From Campylobacterota bacterium (GTDB lineage: Bacteria > Campylobacterota > Campylobacteria > Campylobacterales > Sulfurospirillaceae), in assembly GCA_013151055.1 (NCBI GenBank), contig JAADIZ010000054.1, positions 1 through 42,677 on the forward strand: DNA of 42,677 nt, in the 5' to 3' direction. The notes below the pieces were generated by a model. It ran no database searches, was not told the origin of the DNA, and was given only the letters and a program-made list of their open reading frames with translations. Shown here piece after piece: positions 16,606 through 24,810 of this stretch (the stretch's first letter is position 1; each line of letters starts with the position of its first letter). The translations under genes were made by a program, and so were the position numbers.

Positions 16606-17358
16606 ATGCCAAATAAATCTTCATATAGTATTGTCGGTTTTTTAGGAGCAATAGTATTATATATTAGTGTGATACTGTTTGTTTCATTTTATTTGCAAGA
16701 TAGAGTCCGAAAAAATATAAAATATACAGCTCAAAAAAATGTTGTACTTGACATCACGCTAGTTGAGCGAAAATCAGTAGTTAAAAAAAGAGTTCATAAA
16801 AAAATTAAGAAAAAAGCTTCAAAACAGAAAAAGACAGAAAAAAAACCAGCTCTTAAAACTGTAAAATCCAAAAGTATAAAAAAAGTATCACTTCAGGGTT
16901 TATTTAAAAAAATACAAACAAAAAAGATAGTAGAACCAAAACCAAAAAGAACATTGCAAAGTAGAAAAAAAATTATTGCACCTAAGAAAGTAATACAAGA
17001 AGTAGAGAAAAAAAAGGATGCAAAAAAAGTGGTTGAATCACTGAATTTTGAGAATAAAAAAAGTATAATATCAAGTAAAAATGGTGTTTATGATAAATTT
17101 AAAGGAAAAGTAACACAAATTCTTGATGAAAAATGGCAAAATACAATAGATACAGCATCAGGAAATAAGGCAACCGTAACTATTTTTATTGATAATAGTG
17201 GTACTTTTAGTTATAAAATAGAAAAACTTTCATATAATGATGAATTCAATTCTAAATTAAGAGATTTTTTAGAAGAGATGAGGGATATAGAATTTCCAGC
17301 TTATAAAGACAGTGGAGTTTTTCAAATGCAAGTAGAATTTAAGGATATAAGACAATGA
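16606..17358 (+). CDS. tolA: TolA/TonB-like envelope-spanning protein
   Basis: A 250-aa protein with one membrane anchor (about 8-30) and a very lysine-rich periplasmic rod (about 55-150, rich in KK, KKK and KP pairs). A C-terminal domain at about 160-250 (VTQILDEKWQN, VTIFIDNSGTFSYKI, FPAYKDSGVFQMQVEF) resembles TolA/TonB C-terminal domains. Position between TolR and TolB identifies it as TolA even though the rod lacks the alanine-rich helices of E. coli TolA. Its stop overlaps the tolB start. Confidence 0.85.
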   Translation: MPNKSSYSIVGFLGAIVLYISVILFVSFYLQDRVRKNIKYTAQKNVVLDITLVERKSVVKKRVHKKIKKKASKQKKTEKKPALKTVKSKSIKKVSLQGLFKKIQTKKIVEPKPKRTLQSRKKIIAPKKVIQEVEKKKDAKKVVESLNFENKKSIISSKNGVYDKFKGKVTQILDEKWQNTIDTASGNKATVTIFIDNSGTFSYKIEKLSYNDEFNSKLRDFLEEMRDIEFPAYKDSGVFQMQVEFKDIRQ

Positions 17359-18626
17359 TTAAAAAAATATTGATGATTTTAGTGTTAAGTAGTGTGATTT
17401 TTGCAGCTGATGCAACTGTTGAAATAGTAAAAAAGTTAAATTCCTTACCAAAAATTGCCGTGCAAGATGCTAGTGATAATAATGTGGATATTACTTTAAG
17501 AAAGAAATTTTTCAAGATTATAGTTGGAGACTTGAGAGTAAGTGCTCATTTTAGACCACTTGACGAATATCTAAAAAGCAGCTACGAAGGAGATGTAAAA
17601 GATAATTTTTTGAGTAAAAAAGGTGTAGATTTAATTTTGAGATTTAAATTGTCTTTGGAGAAACAAAACCTTATGGCAACTGTAAAATTGATAAATGCTA
17701 GCAGTGGAGTAGTTGATAGTGAAACTAATTATAAGCTTGAAAATAAAAGAAGGTTTCCATTCTTAGCTCATCGAATTGTAGTTAGTGTAAATGATGCGAT
17801 AGGTGCTCCTAGTATAAAATGGATGGAACAATTTGTCATATTTGCAAAATATACTGGCAAAAAAGAATCTGAAATAGTTGTGTCTGATTATACTTTGAGT
17901 TTTCAAAAGACATTGGTAAAAGGCGGATTAAATATATTTCCTATATGGGCCAATGATGCTCAAACTGCATTTTACTACTCTTCTTATAATGGATATTTAC
18001 CAACACTCTTCAAGGTTGATTTAACAAATGGTACAAGAGATAAAATAATTTCATCAAAAGGTATGTTAGTTTGCTCAGATGTCTCAAAAGACGGAACAAA
18101 GCTATTGCTCACAATGGCTCCAAATGATCAAACTGATATATATCAATATGATTTAAGATACAAACAATTAAAGAGAATCACAAAGTACCCAGGGATTGAT
18201 GTAAATGGAAATTTTATAGATAACGACAAGAAGATTATATTTATATCAGATAGACTTGGTTATCCAAATATATTTTCCAAAGGCATAGATGGAAATAGTG
18301 GTATAGAACAAATGGTTTATCGTGGTAAAAATAATAACTCTGTCTCTACTATGGGTAATTATATTGTGTATTCTAGTAGAGATAAAAGTAGCGAGTTTGG
18401 AAGTAAGGTTTTTAACCTATACCTTATATCTACCAATACAGACTACATAAGGCAGCTTACAGCAAACGGTAGAAATATATATCCAAGGTTTGCAAAAGGA
18501 AAAGATACAATCATGTTCATAAAACAATATAAAAATCAAAGCTCGCTAGGAATTATAAGACTAAATGCAAATAAAAGTTTTTTATTTCCACTTAAAGTTG
18601 GAAAAATCCAGTCAATTGATTGGTAA
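17355..18626 (+). CDS. tolB: Tol-Pal system beta-propeller protein TolB
   Basis: A 423-aa periplasmic protein. A signal peptide (1-18, ending VIFAADA) is followed by an N-terminal TolB domain and a C-terminal beta-propeller with repeats such as DGTKLLLTMAPN, DNDKKIIFISDRLGYPNIF and KDTIMFIKQ. TolB binds Pal and links the inner-membrane motor to the outer membrane. The start overlaps the upstream stop by 4 bp. Confidence 0.94.
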   Translation: MIKKILMILVLSSVIFAADATVEIVKKLNSLPKIAVQDASDNNVDITLRKKFFKIIVGDLRVSAHFRPLDEYLKSSYEGDVKDNFLSKKGVDLILRFKLSLEKQNLMATVKLINASSGVVDSETNYKLENKRRFPFLAHRIVVSVNDAIGAPSIKWMEQFVIFAKYTGKKESEIVVSDYTLSFQKTLVKGGLNIFPIWANDAQTAFYYSSYNGYLPTLFKVDLTNGTRDKIISSKGMLVCSDVSKDGTKLLLTMAPNDQTDIYQYDLRYKQLKRITKYPGIDVNGNFIDNDKKIIFISDRLGYPNIFSKGIDGNSGIEQMVYRGKNNNSVSTMGNYIVYSSRDKSSEFGSKVFNLYLISTNTDYIRQLTANGRNIYPRFAKGKDTIMFIKQYKNQSSLGIIRLNANKSFLFPLKVGKIQSIDW

Positions 18627-18677
18627 TTTATATGTGATGGCAATATATGGTGCGTAAGGTCAGATTTAATTAAAGTA

Positions 18678-18686
18678 TGCTAAAAT
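18678..18686 (+). promoter_or_regulatory. extended -10 promoter before pal
   Basis: TGC-TAAAAT lies 32 bp before the pal ATG in the 92-bp tolB-pal gap. It would let the abundant lipoprotein Pal be made independently of the long upstream operon. Seen by pattern only. Confidence 0.45.
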
Positions 18687-18718
18687 GGCAAGCAATATAA
18701 AACTTAAAGGTGGTAATT

Positions 18719-19303
18719 ATGAAGAAACTTGTTTTAGCGAGTGTGGGTGTAGCAGTTCTATTGTTTACAGGGTGTAGTCAAAAAAATCCTAATGTTGATA
18801 TGACGACTAAAAATCAAAAAATAGAAAAAGTAAATAATACAAATGGTATGAATTCAAATACAAACGGTATGAATTCAAATAACATGGATTCAAATAACAT
18901 GAGTAGCAATAAAACGCCAGAAAACAATGAAAATACTGTCAAATACTTAATAGCAAATTTAGAATCAAAATTAGCACCGATTTATTTTGATTTTGATAAG
19001 TATAATATAAGAGCTGACATGAAACCAGTTGTTGAAAGTAGTGCAACAATATTAGACGGAGACAAAGCTCAAAAATTATCTATCAAAGTTGAAGGTAATG
19101 CTGATGAGTGGGGTACTGATGAATATAACTATGCTCTTGGATTAAAAAGAGCAAAAAAAGTTAAAGACGAATTGGGTGTACTAGGTGTTTCAACTGACCG
19201 TATGATGATAATTAGTTACGGTGAAAGCAATCCTGTTTGTACAGAGCATAATAAAGTTTGTTGGCAAAAAAACAGAAGAGTCGAATTTAAATTACTACCA
19301 TAA
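18719..19303 (+). CDS. pal: peptidoglycan-associated lipoprotein Pal
   Basis: A 194-aa outer-membrane lipoprotein. The lipobox LLFTGC puts the lipidated residue at Cys19. A linker follows (about 40-70) made of repeated NGMNSN and SNNM blocks. The OmpA-like domain has IYFDFDKYNIRADMKP and SYGESNPVC...NRRVEF for peptidoglycan binding. I start at the ATG at 18719 with AAAGGTGG before it; an upstream GTG would add three residues before MKK and spoil the signal peptide. Confidence 0.95.
   Translation: MKKLVLASVGVAVLLFTGCSQKNPNVDMTTKNQKIEKVNNTNGMNSNTNGMNSNNMDSNNMSSNKTPENNENTVKYLIANLESKLAPIYFDFDKYNIRADMKPVVESSATILDGDKAQKLSIKVEGNADEWGTDEYNYALGLKRAKKVKDELGVLGVSTDRMMIISYGESNPVCTEHNKVCWQKNRRVEFKLLP
18836..18907 (+). 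repeat. in-frame short tandem repeat in the pal linker
   Basis: Two 21-bp copies (18836-18856 and 18857-18877) differ at one base. They are followed by two related 15-bp copies (18878-18892, 18893-18907). All are multiples of three, so copy change would lengthen or shorten the tether between lipid anchor and peptidoglycan domain without a frameshift. Confidence 0.85.
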
Positions 19304-19311
19304 TAAAACAG

Positions 19312-19335
19312 GTGTCATGTAAAAATGCATGACAC
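19312..19335 (+). promoter_or_regulatory. stem-loop between pal and cpoB
   Basis: GTGTCATG (19312-19319) and CATGACAC (19328-19335) form a perfect 8-bp stem with an 8-base loop, 8 bp after the pal stop. No T-tract follows, so it looks more like an mRNA-stabilising or processing hairpin protecting the pal transcript than an intrinsic terminator. Confidence 0.55.
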
Positions 19336-19374
19336 TACTCCGTTGTAAATAAAAATATTTTCGAAGGATATAAC

Positions 19375-20250
19375 ATGAGTAGGGTATTGATTTTTTTTAC
19401 ATTGTTACAAATTGGAATTTTTGCAGCAGAGCCTTCTGTATATGGAGCAGGGAACTTAAATAGTGCAAATCCATACGGCTTAAGCCCTAGCGAAAAGAAA
19501 ATTGTTCAAAATTCTAAAGACATAAAAAGTTTACAAAAAAAGATAAGATTTTTAACTCTACAATATAGTAGCATACAAGAAAAATTTGATGGTCTAAGAT
19601 CAATTGCTGAGTCTATAAATAACAAAATAGGTAAAATTGACAAAAATAGATTTTCGCAAAAAGAAGAGATTTTAGCACTTAAAAAAAGTTTGAGTGACAA
19701 TCTTGACTTGCAAAATACAAATCAAGAAAAAGTTAAAAGTGTATTGTCTGAACTAAGCTCACTTATAGATTCAATCAATACAAATTATATATCAAAACAG
19801 CAATTTGACGAATTAACACAAAAACAACAAGATTTTCAAAATAAAATAGAAAAAAGATTTACAAAATTAGAAAGTGCTAGAAAAGAGAGTATTCTATCCT
19901 CAAAAAGTGGCTCTCAACTATTAAAAGAAGCAAATAAGTATTTTAAAAAAAGATCATACGAAAATGCTAAGATAAGATTTCAAAGATTAGTAAAAATAAA
20001 CTATAAACCAGCGACAAGTAATTATATGCTCGGTGAAATAGCTTATCGATTAAAATTATATAAAAATGCTATACAATACTATAAAAAGAGTATATCTCTG
20101 TATGACAAGGCGTCATTTACTCCAATACTTTTATATCACACAGGTATATCATTGAGTAAACTCAATAAAAATAGTGAAGCAAGAAATTTTTTCACTGCAC
20201 TTAAAACTAATTATCCAAATTCAAAAGAAGCCAAAGCTTTAAAGAAATAG
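19375..20250 (+). CDS. cpoB: CpoB/YbgF-like periplasmic coiled-coil and TPR protein
   Basis: A 291-aa exported protein. A signal peptide (1-17, ending GIFAA) is followed by a coiled-coil region (about 40-165, rich in K, Q, S and D). Tetratricopeptide repeats occupy about 180-291 (LLKEANKYFKKRSYENAKIRF, YMLGEIAYRLKLYKNAIQYY, LLYHTGISLSKLNKNSEARN). In other bacteria CpoB links Tol-Pal to PBP1B during constriction. It is the last Tol-Pal gene here, behind GAAGGA. Confidence 0.88.
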   Translation: MSRVLIFFTLLQIGIFAAEPSVYGAGNLNSANPYGLSPSEKKIVQNSKDIKSLQKKIRFLTLQYSSIQEKFDGLRSIAESINNKIGKIDKNRFSQKEEILALKKSLSDNLDLQNTNQEKVKSVLSELSSLIDSINTNYISKQQFDELTQKQQDFQNKIEKRFTKLESARKESILSSKSGSQLLKEANKYFKKRSYENAKIRFQRLVKINYKPATSNYMLGEIAYRLKLYKNAIQYYKKSISLYDKASFTPILLYHTGISLSKLNKNSEARNFFTALKTNYPNSKEAKALKK

Positions 20251-20313
20251 AAGCTTAAAATTGTGGTACTCTTAATTTAATTTATATCTCTAAGGCAGTA
20301 TAAAAACAAAATA

Positions 20314-20322
20314 TGTTAGAAT
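20314..20322 (+). promoter_or_regulatory. extended -10 promoter before slyD
   Basis: TGT-TAGAAT lies 28 bp before the slyD ATG in a 100-bp gap after cpoB. No -35 hexamer is evident. Confidence 0.4.
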
Positions 20323-20350
20323 AGTTTGTTTATATAAGCAAGGAGATTTA

Positions 20351-20935
20351 ATGTCTATAAGCGAAAATCAAGTTGTTTCTATCCAATATGAATTAAAAGA
20401 TGCTGACAGTGGCGAGGTTTTAGATTCAAATTTAAATGCTGCTCCACTCTCATTTATAGTTGGAAAGGGACAAATAATCCCAGGTTTAGAGAGCGAAGTA
20501 TTAAAACTTTCTCTCAATGATACATCAGATGTAAAAGTTTCTGCTAAAGAAGCATATGGTGAGTATGATGAAAAAGCAGTGCAAACATTGCCAAAAGAGC
20601 AATTTGCAGGATTGGAATTAACTGAAGGTATGACACTTTACGGACAAGGTGAAGATGGCGGTACGGTTCAAGTTACAGTAAAAAGTTTTGATGACGAAAA
20701 TGTAAATGTAGATTTTAACCATCCATTAGCTGGAAAAGATTTATTATTTGCATTAAGCGTTACTGAAGTTAGAGATGCGACTGCACAGGAGTTAACACAA
20801 GGATATGTTGGCACCCCTGAAGGTGGTGGTTGCGGATGTGGATCAGGTGACAGTTGTCACGATACAGAAGATGATACACAAAAAGACTCTTGTTGCTCAA
20901 CTGACAGTAGTAGCGGCGGGTGTTGTGGCTCATAG
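20351..20935 (+). CDS. slyD: FKBP-type peptidyl-prolyl isomerase SlyD with metal-binding tail
   Basis: A 194-aa prolyl isomerase/chaperone. The FKBP core (VVSIQYELKDADSGEVLDSN, FIVGKGQIIPGLESEV) encloses the IF chaperone insert typical of SlyD (about 70-130). NHPLAGKDLLFALSV closes the fold. The C-terminal tail from about 158 is rich in Cys (CGCGSGDSCH, SCCS, GGCCGS) with one His, suited to Ni or other metals. In E. coli SlyD delivers nickel to hydrogenase. The regulator that follows starts inside its end. Confidence 0.94.
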   Translation: MSISENQVVSIQYELKDADSGEVLDSNLNAAPLSFIVGKGQIIPGLESEVLKLSLNDTSDVKVSAKEAYGEYDEKAVQTLPKEQFAGLELTEGMTLYGQGEDGGTVQVTVKSFDDENVNVDFNHPLAGKDLLFALSVTEVRDATAQELTQGYVGTPEGGGCGCGSGDSCHDTEDDTQKDSCCSTDSSSGGCCGS

Positions 20936-21677
20936 AGATTTTATTGCAAAATCCAGGGCTTCGAAAGAAGCCCTAAAGTCAGTCAATTTACTTAAAAGTT
21001 TAAATCTTAATGCCTTGATTATCGGAGAGAGAGGTGTTGGAAAAAAAACTCTTGCTAGATATGCTTTTGACGCTCCGATTAGTGATGGCTCTATGTTAAA
21101 TGAACTCATTAAGGCATTAGAGCTAAATGATAAATTAATTATCAAAAATTTTGATAAAATCAGCAACTTTGATAAAATAAAAAAAGCAATAGAAGTAAAT
21201 AATAATAAAATAATTGCAACTGCAAAAAGCTCTATTGACAGTAGAATCGAAGATGATTTTTTTAGTATAAAAATCCAACTTCCTCCCCTAAGCCAAAGAG
21301 CTGAAGATGTACAGCAATTTATTAAAATATTTTATAAAGAAGCAAAAGAAATTTTTGGTGATCAATCTTATGATTTAGATTTAGATGATATAAAAGTAGA
21401 TTTGAGTAAAAATATATACTCTCTAAAAAGATCTATTTATATAGCGTACATGAATTGTACTTTAAACCAAGATGACATAGAAAACATACTAGAAGTTTTT
21501 TTATTTTATAAATTAGGAACAGGCAATGACTACAGAGAACTGCTCCCTTTATTTGATATACCACTTATAAAAAGTGGATTTAAGAAGTATGGTTCGCAAT
21601 TAGCTATAAGTAAAGCATTAGGTTTAAATAGAAACACACTTAGAAAAAAGATAAATGAATACAAACTAGAAGGATGA
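20925..21677 (+). CDS. small NtrC-like protein with degenerate AAA+ and Fis-type HTH
   Basis: A ~250-aa protein related to sigma-54 activators. A P-loop GERGVGKK (34-41) is present. The second half of the AAA+ domain keeps the family phrase LPPLSQRAEDVQQFI (119-133), which matches LPPLRERxEDI. A Fis-like helix-turn-helix ends the protein (AISKALGLNRNTLRKKINEY, 227-246). There is no receiver domain, no GAFTGA loop, and the Walker B site reads LIIKNFDKI instead of hhhhDE, so it is unlikely to open sigma-54 complexes. I chose the GTG at 20925, overlapping the slyD end by 11 bp; the frame is open further upstream inside slyD. A regulator of unknown target. Confidence 0.75.
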   Translation: MAHRDFIAKSRASKEALKSVNLLKSLNLNALIIGERGVGKKTLARYAFDAPISDGSMLNELIKALELNDKLIIKNFDKISNFDKIKKAIEVNNNKIIATAKSSIDSRIEDDFFSIKIQLPPLSQRAEDVQQFIKIFYKEAKEIFGDQSYDLDLDDIKVDLSKNIYSLKRSIYIAYMNCTLNQDDIENILEVFLFYKLGTGNDYRELLPLFDIPLIKSGFKKYGSQLAISKALGLNRNTLRKKINEYKLEG

Positions 21678-21679
21678 TG

Positions 21680-22603
21680 ATGAATTTTGCTGGTATATTC
21701 CCTGGACAAGGAAGCCAAAAAATTGGCATGGGAAAAGATTTTTTTGATAATTCAAAACTTGCAAGAGAAATGTTTGAAAAAGCTAGTGATCGACTGGATA
21801 TTGATTTTGAAAAACTTTTATTTGAGCAAAATGACAAGCTAGAATTGACGCAATTTACACAACCAGCAATTTTGCTTGTAAGCTCTATCGCTTATAAATT
21901 ATTTGCGTCCATAAGTGCGATGGAGCCAAGATATTTACTTGGGCATTCATTAGGTGAATTTTCCGCTTTAGTTGCTACTGGTGCACTGAATTATCTTGAT
22001 GCTGTTGAGTTAGTCTATAACAGAGGTAAACTCATGAGTGAAGCTTGCAAAGGGCAAAATGCTGGTATGATGGCACTTCTTGGATTGAGTGATGAAAAAA
22101 CTCAAAATTTAGTGGGTTTAGCACAAGAGAACGGAAAAAAGATATGGGTAGCAAATTATAATTGTGACGGGCAAATAGTTATAGCTGGAAACAAAGATGA
22201 TCTTATAAAAATGGAATCGGTTTTTAAAGAAAATGGTGCTAAAAGAGCAATTTTACTCAATATGTCTGTGGCTAGCCATTGTCCATTACTGCAGAGTGCT
22301 CAAGCAAAATTAAATGAATTTTTGAATAATTTTGTTAAAGAAAATTTTCACAAAGAAGTCATATCAAATGTAACAGCAAAGGCTTACAATACAAAAAGAG
22401 ATGCAATTAATTTTTTAAGTGATCAGCTTGTAAAACCTGTGCTTTACAAACAATCTATCCGAAATATTGAAAATGAGGTAGAAAAATTCATAGAATTTGG
22501 TGGAAGTGTTCTTAAGGGAATAAATAGAAAAGTAACCAAAACTCCAACTTTATCCATCGTTGACATGGCTAGCTTAGAAGTGGCTATATCAGAGTTAAAA
22601 TGA
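21680..22603 (+). CDS. fabD: malonyl-CoA:ACP transacylase
   Basis: Transfers malonyl from CoA to ACP for fatty-acid synthesis. The 307-aa protein begins MNFAGIFPGQGSQ and has the nucleophile motif GHSLGE (Ser90), then ASHCPL with the catalytic His and a C-terminal VEKFIEFGGSVLKG. Three in-frame ATGs occur at 21674, 21677 and 21680; the third is best spaced from AGAAGGA. The usual length is about 305-310. Follows the regulator directly. Confidence 0.95.
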   Translation: MNFAGIFPGQGSQKIGMGKDFFDNSKLAREMFEKASDRLDIDFEKLLFEQNDKLELTQFTQPAILLVSSIAYKLFASISAMEPRYLLGHSLGEFSALVATGALNYLDAVELVYNRGKLMSEACKGQNAGMMALLGLSDEKTQNLVGLAQENGKKIWVANYNCDGQIVIAGNKDDLIKMESVFKENGAKRAILLNMSVASHCPLLQSAQAKLNEFLNNFVKENFHKEVISNVTAKAYNTKRDAINFLSDQLVKPVLYKQSIRNIENEVEKFIEFGGSVLKGINRKVTKTPTLSIVDMASLEVAISELK

Positions 22604-23361
22604 AAGTTATTTTAGCCCAAATTTCACCAAAACTTAAAAAAATAACACCAAAGGATTTTGCTAAATATCTAAAAGACATTAAAGAAGATGTGGATTTGGT
22701 TATTTTCCCAGAGTTAGCCTTAAATGGCTATTTGCTAAAAGATGCAGTTTTTGAAGATGCATATAGCTTGGATGAAATAGAAGAATTTGCAAAACTTTCA
22801 GATAAATATGACTTGGTTTTTGGTGCTGTTTCAAAAGTAGGTCATAAATTTTTCAATAGTGCCTTTTATTGTTCAGATAAAAAAATAATCTTTACACATA
22901 ATAAAACGGCACTTCCAAATTATGGTCTTTTCCAAGAAGCAAGATTTTTTTTCAAGGGCGAAAGTGTGAACTCTTTTCAAAGCAGACTAGGAGACACATT
23001 TGTAGTAATTTGTGAAGAACTTTATAATGCCAATATAATAGCAAAAATTTCAAGCAAAAAACCAGATACAGTCATAGTTATATCAAATTCACCAGCAAGA
23101 GGATTTGAAGATGATGGACTTTTAATACAAAAACAGTGGAATTCCCTTTTGGGGACGACCGCACTTTTAAGTGGAGCAAATATACTATTTGTAAATAGAG
23201 TAGGATTTGAAGATGGTTTGGGTTTTTGGGGAGGTTCTTGCGCCTTGTCTCCGAAAGCACAAGTTATAAAATGTGCAAAATTATTTGAGCAAGAAAATTT
23301 GGTGATTAATATAGATGCAAAATTATCACAAACACAAAAATACTTACTAAGAGAATACTAA
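22600..23361 (+). CDS. carbon-nitrogen hydrolase (nitrilase superfamily)
   Basis: A 253-aa single-domain amidase of the nitrilase fold with the Glu-Lys-Cys triad: Glu38 in FPELALNGY, Lys102 in KTALPNYG and Cys138 in VVICEELY. The segment LFQEARFFFKGE resembles glutaminase domains of NAD synthetases and related amidases, but no synthetase domain follows. Start overlaps the fabD stop as ATGA. The substrate cannot be told from sequence; omega-amidase, carbamoylputrescine amidase-like or a free glutaminase are all possible. Confidence 0.85.
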   Translation: MKVILAQISPKLKKITPKDFAKYLKDIKEDVDLVIFPELALNGYLLKDAVFEDAYSLDEIEEFAKLSDKYDLVFGAVSKVGHKFFNSAFYCSDKKIIFTHNKTALPNYGLFQEARFFFKGESVNSFQSRLGDTFVVICEELYNANIIAKISSKKPDTVIVISNSPARGFEDDGLLIQKQWNSLLGTTALLSGANILFVNRVGFEDGLGFWGGSCALSPKAQVIKCAKLFEQENLVINIDAKLSQTQKYLLREY

Positions 23362-23372
23362 CTGGAGAAAAA

Positions 23373-24074
23373 ATGAAAATAGCTATTATGGGTGCTATGC
23401 CCGAAGAAATCGAGCCATTACTAGAGTACTTTGGCAAATATAAAACTATAGAGTATGCAAAAAATAAATTTTACACTTTAGACTATAAGGGAAGCGAAAT
23501 TGTTATAGCATATAGCAAAATAGGCAAAGTAAATGCAACCATCACAGCAACAACTTTGATAGAAAAATTTGGGTGTGAAAAGTTACTTTTTAGTGGAGTA
23601 GCAGGTGCAATTGCTAGTAGCCTAAAAGTTGGTGACTTGGTGATTGCTACAAAATTATCACAGCATGACTTAGATATCACAGCTTTTGGACATCCTTATG
23701 GTTATGTTCCTGAGGGTTCAGTTTATGAGGAAGCTGATAAAGAGTTGATAAAAATTGCAAAATCTGTAGCTTTAAAAGAGGGCATAGAGTTGATAGAAAC
23801 CATAATAGCCACGGGTGATCAGTTTATTTGCGAGGTAGAGAAAAAAGATTGGATTCAAAAAACTTTTGATGCTGGAGCTTTAGAGATGGAAGGAGCTGCA
23901 GTGGCACTTGTTTGTAATGCTCTTGATGTTCCCTTTTTCATACTGCGTTCAATAAGTGATGCGGCTGATATGGATGCAAGTTTTAGTTTTGATGAATTTT
24001 TGGAATCTTCTGCAAAAATATCTGCAAAATTTATAATTTCTATGATTGAGAGCATAATTGATAAAACTAAGTAA
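23373..24074 (+). CDS. mtnN: MTA/SAH nucleosidase (aminofutalosine nucleosidase)
   Basis: Hydrolyses the N-glycosidic bond of 5'-methylthioadenosine and S-adenosylhomocysteine. The 233-aa protein shows MGAMPEEIEPLL (Glu12 region), FSGVAGAI, GALEMEGAAVALVC and RSISDAAD with the catalytic Asp. In Helicobacter and Campylobacter the same enzyme cleaves 6-amino-6-deoxyfutalosine in menaquinone synthesis, so it may serve respiration as well. A GGAG ribosome site precedes the ATG. Its end overlaps the ttcA-like start. Confidence 0.94.
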   Translation: MKIAIMGAMPEEIEPLLEYFGKYKTIEYAKNKFYTLDYKGSEIVIAYSKIGKVNATITATTLIEKFGCEKLLFSGVAGAIASSLKVGDLVIATKLSQHDLDITAFGHPYGYVPEGSVYEEADKELIKIAKSVALKEGIELIETIIATGDQFICEVEKKDWIQKTFDAGALEMEGAAVALVCNALDVPFFILRSISDAADMDASFSFDEFLESSAKISAKFIISMIESIIDKTK

Positions 24075-24810
24075 AAAACTTTTAAGGATAACAGGCAGAG
24101 CAAATGCCAGATATCATCTTATTAAAGAGGGCGACAAGATACTTTTAGGGCTTAGTGGCGGTAAAGATTCACTTTGTTTAGCTCATGTCTTAAAGCATAT
24201 GCAAAGGGTTGCTCCTTTTAAATTTGAGTTTAAAGCAGTTACGATTGCCTATGGCATGGGTGAGGATTTAAAAATTTTAGAGCAACATTGTGCTGTTCAT
24301 GATATTCCTTATGAAATTTATGATACAAAAATTTATGATTTAGCAAAAGATAAGATACGCAAAAACTCTTCATTTTGTAGTTTTTTCTCAAGAATGAGAA
24401 GAGGGGCTATGTATAGCTATGCACAAAAAAATGGATTTAATAAATTAGCTCTCGCTCATCATTTAGATGACGCCGTAGAGAGTTTTTTTATGAATTTTTC
24501 TTACAATGGAGCACTTCGCTCAATGCCACCAATTTATAAAGCTAAAAATGGATTAGAAGTTATTCGTCCTTTTATACATGTAAGAGAAAGGCAATTGAGT
24601 GACCAAGCAGCGGAAGCTAATATGCCTTTGATTGGGGATGAGGCATGTCCTAGCATGAGGTTTGATGTTAAAATGCCAGTTGCGAGAGCAAAAACAAAGA
24701 AAATGTTAGCAAAAATGGAAGAAGAAAATCATGAGCTTTTTACATCTTTGAGAAAATCTTTTGAGAATATAAACCTATCTAGTTTTTGCGAGGATAAATA
24801 TATTCAATAA
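24058..24810 (+). CDS. TtcA-family PP-loop tRNA thiolation protein
   Basis: A 250-aa PP-loop ATPase with SGGKDS at 33-38 and the TtcA-type segments FCSFFSRMRRGAMYSYA, ALAHHLDDAVESFFMNF and RPFIHVRERQL. TtcA makes 2-thiocytidine at position 32 of tRNA using an Fe-S cluster. In E. coli the cluster uses Cys122, Cys125 and Cys222; here the first (Cys107) and a C-terminal one (Cys197) are kept, but the second is Phe110. I accept the TTG start at 24058 because the product start MIKLSKKLLR fits relatives. The 3' end overlaps the convergent murG end by 32 bp. Confidence 0.85.
   Translation: MIKLSKKLLRITGRANARYHLIKEGDKILLGLSGGKDSLCLAHVLKHMQRVAPFKFEFKAVTIAYGMGEDLKILEQHCAVHDIPYEIYDTKIYDLAKDKIRKNSSFCSFFSRMRRGAMYSYAQKNGFNKLALAHHLDDAVESFFMNFSYNGALRSMPPIYKAKNGLEVIRPFIHVRERQLSDQAAEANMPLIGDEACPSMRFDVKMPVARAKTKKMLAKMEEENHELFTSLRKSFENINLSSFCEDKYIQ

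Noticed and set aside
20805-20924. N-terminal extension of the NtrC-like protein inside slyD
   Set aside because: This stretch is the Cys-rich tail of slyD read in another frame, and gives low-complexity VVVA/VVAAG sequence with no family match; the GTG at 20925 is preferred.
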